From positions 1 through 7,963 of the forward strand of contig WFTY01000236.1 of NCBI GenBank assembly GCA_015485245.1: DNA of 7,963 nucleotides. The letters run 5' to 3'. The notes beneath the pieces were generated by a model that did no database searches, was not told the origin of the DNA, and saw only the letters and a program-made list of their open reading frames with translations. Position numbers and translations under genes: made by a program. This DNA is from Anaerolineales bacterium. GTDB taxonomy: Bacteria; Chloroflexota; Anaerolineae; Anaerolineales; UBA11858. The number at the start of each line of letters is the position of its first letter. Position 1 is the stretch's first letter. Below are positions 6,500-7,963 of the stretch, piece by piece.

Positions 6500-7183
6500 T
6501 CAACAATCGCCCTGCACGTAACTCAGGGCGCGCTCAACGACCTGTTCGATGCTCAACTCATCCGAATTCAGGATCACGGCATCCTTCGCCGGCCTGAGCG
6601 GGGCGACGTCGCGCGTGGAATCGATTTCATCGCGGCGTTTCATCGCCGTTAGCACGGCATCAAAGCTGACCTCCTCCCCGCGTGCAAGACACTCATCATA
6701 ACGGCGGCGGGCGCGCTCCTCCACCGAGGCGTCCAGATAAAGCTTCAAATCCGCCTCCGGCAGCACCACCGTGCCGATATCGCGCCCCACCATCACCACA
6801 CGGCCGCGCAGCCCAATCCGGCGTTGTTGCGCCGAAAGCGCCCGCCGCACCCCGGCATACGCCGCCACCACCGAGACGTTGTCGTCCACCTCCGGGCGAC
6901 GGATCGCCCAGGTGACGTCTTCGCCATCCACCAGTACGTCGTACGCCCGGCCATCCCCTTTTGAGGGAGGGCGCACGTCAATCTTCGCTTCTTCAGCAAA
7001 GCGAGTGATACGCTCCTCGTCGTTGATCGATACCTGCCGCGAAAGCGCCAGCCAGGTCACCGCGCGGTACATCACGCCAGTATCAAAATACAAATAATTC
7101 AAATGATCCGCCAACCGCTTCGCCAGGGTGGATTTTCCCGAGGCGGCTGGCCCATCAATCGCGATTGTGCTTGGTAAGCTCAT
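6500..7183 (-). CDS. cmk: Cytidylate kinase
   Basis: Phosphorylates CMP and dCMP with ATP in the cytoplasm, supplying CDP and dCDP for nucleic acids and CTP for CDP-diacylglycerol. The protein is 227 residues, the usual length. It has a P-loop GPAASGKST at 11-19 just after a short beta strand (TIAID), the nucleoside-monophosphate site YFDTGVMYRA (32-41), GRDIGTVVLP (133-142), the strand LKLYLDAS, and the lid/CMP-binding run RRDEIDSTRDVAPL (183-196). The start is ATG 7183, with GGAG at 7192-7189 five nt upstream. The frame stays open to a GTG at 7213, but those ten residues precede the conserved N-terminus and have no SD. It directly precedes plsC-family genes, as in many Firmicutes and Chloroflexota, where cmk-plsC neighbours recur. 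Confidence 0.96.
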   Translation of the reverse strand: MSLPSTIAIDGPAASGKSTLAKRLADHLNYLYFDTGVMYRAVTWLALSRQVSINDEERITRFAEEAKIDVRPPSKGDGRAYDVLVDGEDVTWAIRRPEVDDNVSVVAAYAGVRRALSAQQRRIGLRGRVVMVGRDIGTVVLPEADLKLYLDASVEERARRRYDECLARGEEVSFDAVLTAMKRRDEIDSTRDVAPLRPAKDAVILNSDELSIEQVVERALSYVQGDC

Positions 7184-7209
7184 GCATACTCCATTGTCCA
7201 CAATGCATA
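7182..7209 (-). repeat. Inverted repeat flanked by TATGCAT direct repeats at the cmk start
   Basis: The minus strand has CATTGT-GG-ACAATG (7205-7192), a six-base-arm inverted repeat ending on the first G of the cmk SD. On each side lies TATGCAT (7209-7203 and 7188-7182), the two copies spaced exactly 21 bp, two helical turns. The second copy overlaps the cmk ATG. The arrangement could be an operator or a small RNA hairpin near the ribosome binding site, or chance in a 48-bp gap. Confidence 0.3.
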
Positions 7210-7231
7210 GCACCCCGCGCGTTTCACGAGG

Positions 7232-7963
7232 CTACTTGATGATATCTTCAGGTGTTTCGGGGGAAAGCTGGTCTTCCGCTGCGGCGAGCGTCGCGGGGAA
7301 CAGGTCGGCCCGCGCCCACAGGATGATCACCTCCCGCGCCACCGGCGCGCGGCGATGCGTCCACCACCCCAGCAGGTCATCCGGCAGCGCTCCGCTCCAG
7401 GCAGGGCGCAACGCCCAATCAAAATCCTGTCCGCGATACGCCGCCGCCCAGGCGCTGTTCTCGCTCCCCGGGGGGGCAAGCACCACCAGCGGCAAGGTTG
7501 TCTCGCCCAGAGCAGAGACAAAACGCGCTCCGCTGATACTCCGCAACGACCAACGCAGGGCAGGAAAGTCCACCAGCGAAACCACGTCCAGGGTATGCAC
7601 TTCGCCGCTGGCGCGCAACGCCAGGTCGCGCAGCGTGTCCTCCAGCAAATCCGCCTGACCAGGCAACGGCGGCGCGGCCCACAACTCCAGCGGACTGGCG
7701 GGGCGCACATACGCCGCGGCGCTCATCATCGCCAGGGTGTAGAGGCCCAGGCCGATCAGCAAACCGAGCGCGGTACCCTGACGAGCGCTCTCCCACGACC
7801 AACCCAGACCAACCAGCGCGGTGGAAAGCACCCCCAAAGCGATCACCCCTGGCAACAGCAAGCGACGCACAAGCGGGGCATCCGCCGCCGACAAATCCAG
7901 CCCGGCCAGCGCCAGCCACGCCATGCTCAACAAAACCAGCCAGGCCAGCCCTTGCCCCCAGGC
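7232..7963 (-). CDS. Polytopic membrane protein, C-terminal part (possible GT-C/PMT-like glycosyltransferase), cut by window edge
   Basis: The frame is open from the right edge to a TAG at 7232, giving the last 243 residues of a longer protein. Hydrophobic segments appear near residues 5-22, 35-55 and 63-86. About 155 soluble residues follow, with a predicted strand LPLVVLAPPG, a DFDWALRPAW motif and a conserved-looking tail EVIILWARADLFP. This layout, several membrane helices and then a soluble C-terminal domain, is like that of large Anaerolineae membrane proteins annotated as glycosyltransferases of the PMT/ArnT (GT-C) kind. No catalytic motif is visible in this part, so the assignment is weak. 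The stop lies 48 bp before the cmk ATG on the same strand, so it probably belongs to the same transcript. A TTG at 7933 could open the frame, but I think the protein continues beyond the window. Confidence 0.75.
   Translation of the reverse strand, partial: AWGQGLAWLVLLSMAWLALAGLDLSAADAPLVRRLLLPGVIALGVLSTALVGLGWSWESARQGTALGLLIGLGLYTLAMMSAAAYVRPASPLELWAAPPLPGQADLLEDTLRDLALRASGEVHTLDVVSLVDFPALRWSLRSISGARFVSALGETTLPLVVLAPPGSENSAWAAAYRGQDFDWALRPAWSGALPDDLLGWWTHRRAPVAREVIILWARADLFPATLAAAEDQLSPETPEDIIK

Noticed and set aside
1..7963. Search for CRISPR repeats, tRNA or rRNA genes, insertion sequences, att sites, toxin-antitoxin or defence genes
   Set aside because: I saw no regularly spaced repeats, no terminal inverted repeats, no RNA gene signatures and no protein motifs of such systems; composition is even across the window.

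Overview
The window looks like a chromosomal stretch of a GC-rich bacterium, most likely a member of the Chloroflexota (Anaerolineae-like). The basis is the style of the RNA polymerase beta' N-terminus, which runs into a long charged coiled coil, the cmk-plsC cluster, GTG/TTG start use, and a large multidomain sensor kinase. The phylum assignment is inferred, since no rRNA is present. Every gene I accept lies on the minus strand, so transcription runs from the right edge to the left edge.

In transcription order: (1) the C-terminal part of a polytopic membrane protein, perhaps a GT-C type glycosyltransferase, ending at 7232; (2) cmk, cytidylate kinase, 7183-6500; (3-5) three tandem, divergent PlsC-type acyltransferases, 6489-5788, 5822-5091 and 5087-4356, packed with gaps or overlaps of 10, -35 and 3 bp; (6) a large membrane sensor histidine kinase, 4217-927, with its own extended -10 promoter just after the last plsC; (7) the first 227 codons of rpoC (681 to 1), preceded by a near-consensus sigma70-type promoter and a leader of about 190 nt that can form several hairpins.

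The cmk-plsC block is a compact operon joining nucleotide metabolism (CMP/dCMP phosphorylation; CTP is the cofactor for CDP-diacylglycerol) to phospholipid acyl transfer. The three acyltransferases share a C-terminal signature but differ at the catalytic and acceptor-binding motifs, which suggests specialisation. The kinase combines a polytopic N-terminal membrane region, an extracytoplasmic double-Cache-like domain, HAMP, GAF, PAS, HisKA and HATPase_c, and has no response regulator beside it. rpoC is separated from rpoB, at least on this side, and appears to be transcribed from its own promoter.

I see no CRISPR array, tRNA, rRNA, transposase or integrase, and no clear sign of a wholly new system. 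The points most worth a second look are the acyltransferase trio with altered motifs, the structured rpoC leader, and the unusual N-terminus of the kinase. No stretch over 300 bp lacks a gene; the largest gap is 682-926, which holds the rpoC promoter and leader.
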